A stretch of 5,706 nucleotides of DNA, taken from contig JAGLDW010000796.1 of the NCBI GenBank assembly GCA_023145395.1, positions 1 to 5,706 of the forward strand, read 5' to 3'. Under the pieces are notes generated by a model. That model did no database searches. It saw nothing but the letters and a program-made list of their open reading frames with translations, and was not told the DNA's origin. Numbering within the stretch: position 1 is the first letter of the stretch; each line of letters starts with the position of its first letter. Both the position numbers and the translations under genes were made by a program. Origin of the DNA: Lentisphaeria bacterium. GTDB taxonomy: Bacteria; Verrucomicrobiota; Lentisphaeria; Oligosphaerales; Lenti-02. Below, one piece after another: positions 4,871 to 5,706 of the stretch.

Positions 4871-5706
4871 AAAAGCAGTTTGCAGCCATCCTGACATTCT
4901 TCGTATGCTTCGCTCCCCCCGTACTTGCGGGGGGCTTCTCCGTGGCGACTGACGGACCTGTCATCCGGCTGAACGAGATCGTGGTCGTGGGGGCGGATGG
5001 ATTGGACCTGGCCACGGGCGAGACCGGAGCGACTGTAGCCAATGGCCTGGCGGATCTGAAAGCGGACCAGACAGCGGCCATGCCCGAGTCCAAGGCCGGG
5101 TGGTCGGGCAATATCTCCTTCGGCAGCCTCTTCGGCGATGGGCGATGGGCCCGGGAAGTGGCTGCCCGTGACGACGTGGCGGAGATCACTCTCGCAGCCC
5201 TGCTCCCCTCGCGTGACTATGGCGCCACCGTTCGCCAAGCCCGATACTGCATCAGCATTCCGGTAGCCACCCTCAAAGGCGCTTCCTTCGAGTATCGCCT
5301 TGGCATGCACCGGTCAGGCCGGGCAAAACGCACGGGAAAGCTGACCGGGGATGAAGCGGAGGGCGAGTTTATCGCCACTCACATCCGGCACATTCAGTTT
5401 ACCGGTGGCAAAGTGGACTTGTTCGTGGACTTCTGTCCCTGTGGCGTATGGGGGATTTTTCTGGAGGATCCCGCCACTGCCTACAAGGCACACTTGAAAC
5501 GCCAAGGCGACCAGTACGTCTTTGTCATCCCCAATCGCGCCGCGCGCTACGGAACCCGGTTGGTGAACAAGGTGGTGCTGCGGGCGGGCAAGCATGACAT
5601 GGACCGCCTGCATCCTGTGCGCGCGGTGCACTACACCAGCCCGTTCCCCGTCTTCAAGCGCGTGCAGTTTGTGGCTCGCTTCCCCGTCAAAGGCCTTAGC
5701 ACCCGC
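4867..5706 (+). CDS. Exported protein of unknown family, 5' part (runs off the window)
   Basis: This frame is open from ATG 4867 to the last base, giving 280 residues with no stop, so the gene is incomplete. Residues 1-21 are a clear signal peptide: MKKQ, a hydrophobic core, and V-L-A at 19-21 before Gly. No lipobox Cys follows, so it is likely secreted or periplasmic rather than a lipoprotein. The mature part is mixed and beta-rich, with a LNEIVVVGADGLDLATG segment at 35-51 and a cysteine pair in DFCPCGVWGIF at 188-198. I do not recognise the family. It could be the N-terminal accessory domain of a further glycan-active enzyme whose catalytic part lies beyond the window. Its start overlaps the hydrolase stop (ATGA at 4867-4870) and has a good ribosome-binding site, so the two are almost certainly one operon with matched expression and a related extracellular job. 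Confidence 0.85.
   Translation, partial: MKKQFAAILTFFVCFAPPVLAGGFSVATDGPVIRLNEIVVVGADGLDLATGETGATVANGLADLKADQTAAMPESKAGWSGNISFGSLFGDGRWAREVAARDDVAEITLAALLPSRDYGATVRQARYCISIPVATLKGASFEYRLGMHRSGRAKRTGKLTGDEAEGEFIATHIRHIQFTGGKVDLFVDFCPCGVWGIFLEDPATAYKAHLKRQGDQYVFVIPNRAARYGTRLVNKVVLRAGKHDMDRLHPVRAVHYTSPFPVFKRVQFVARFPVKGLSTR
4915..4934 (+). other. Perfect GC hairpin in the signal-peptide coding region
   Basis: CCCCCCG (4915-4921) and CGGGGGG (4928-4934) form a perfect 7-bp stem with a 6-nt loop TACTTG, 48 bases into the third gene. It encodes residues 17-23 around the signal-peptidase site. There is no U-tract after it, so it is not an intrinsic terminator. It may slow ribosomes or be a by-product of GC-rich codons for Pro-Pro and Gly-Gly. 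Confidence 0.45.

Overview
The window looks like a GC-rich bacterial chromosome fragment holding carbohydrate-degradation genes. The best guess for the host is the PVC group (Verrucomicrobiota, Kiritimatiellota, Lentisphaerota or Planctomycetota). This is an inference: secreted glycosidases of this architecture, and intergenic regions packed with CACGAA-type and TTCGACAGGCTCA-type repeats, are what I associate with those genomes. No marker gene in the window settles the phylum.

Layout from left to right. Bases 1-93 hold a palindromic repeat (copy A) just beyond the 3' end of the first gene. Bases 94-1317 on the minus strand encode a 407-residue sialidase-fold protein with a clear Asp-box and no signal peptide. 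Bases 1318-1906 are a divergent intergenic region with no credible gene. It is a mosaic of at least four repeat types, including a second copy (B) of the palindromic repeat. Bases 1907-4870 on the plus strand encode a 987-residue secreted multidomain glycoside-hydrolase-like protein: a jelly-roll-like N-terminal domain, a TIM barrel resembling the hypothetical glycosyl hydrolase 6 (GHL6) group, a GH42-type trimerisation (glutamine-amidotransferase-like) domain and a C-terminal beta domain. A third gene starts at 4867, overlaps the stop of the second by ATGA, and runs open off the right edge. It encodes a second exported protein whose first 280 residues I do not recognise.

The two plus-strand genes form a tightly coupled operon of exported proteins that probably act together on an extracellular or periplasmic glycan. 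The divergent sialidase-like protein has no export signal. It may act on imported oligosaccharides or belong to a separate unit, because the repeat-filled spacer does not show shared regulation. The main points for follow-up are the two direct copies of the palindromic repeat bracketing the sialidase-like gene, the layered repeat spacer, the cysteine-rich motif next to the likely active site of the large hydrolase, and the unrecognised coupled gene.
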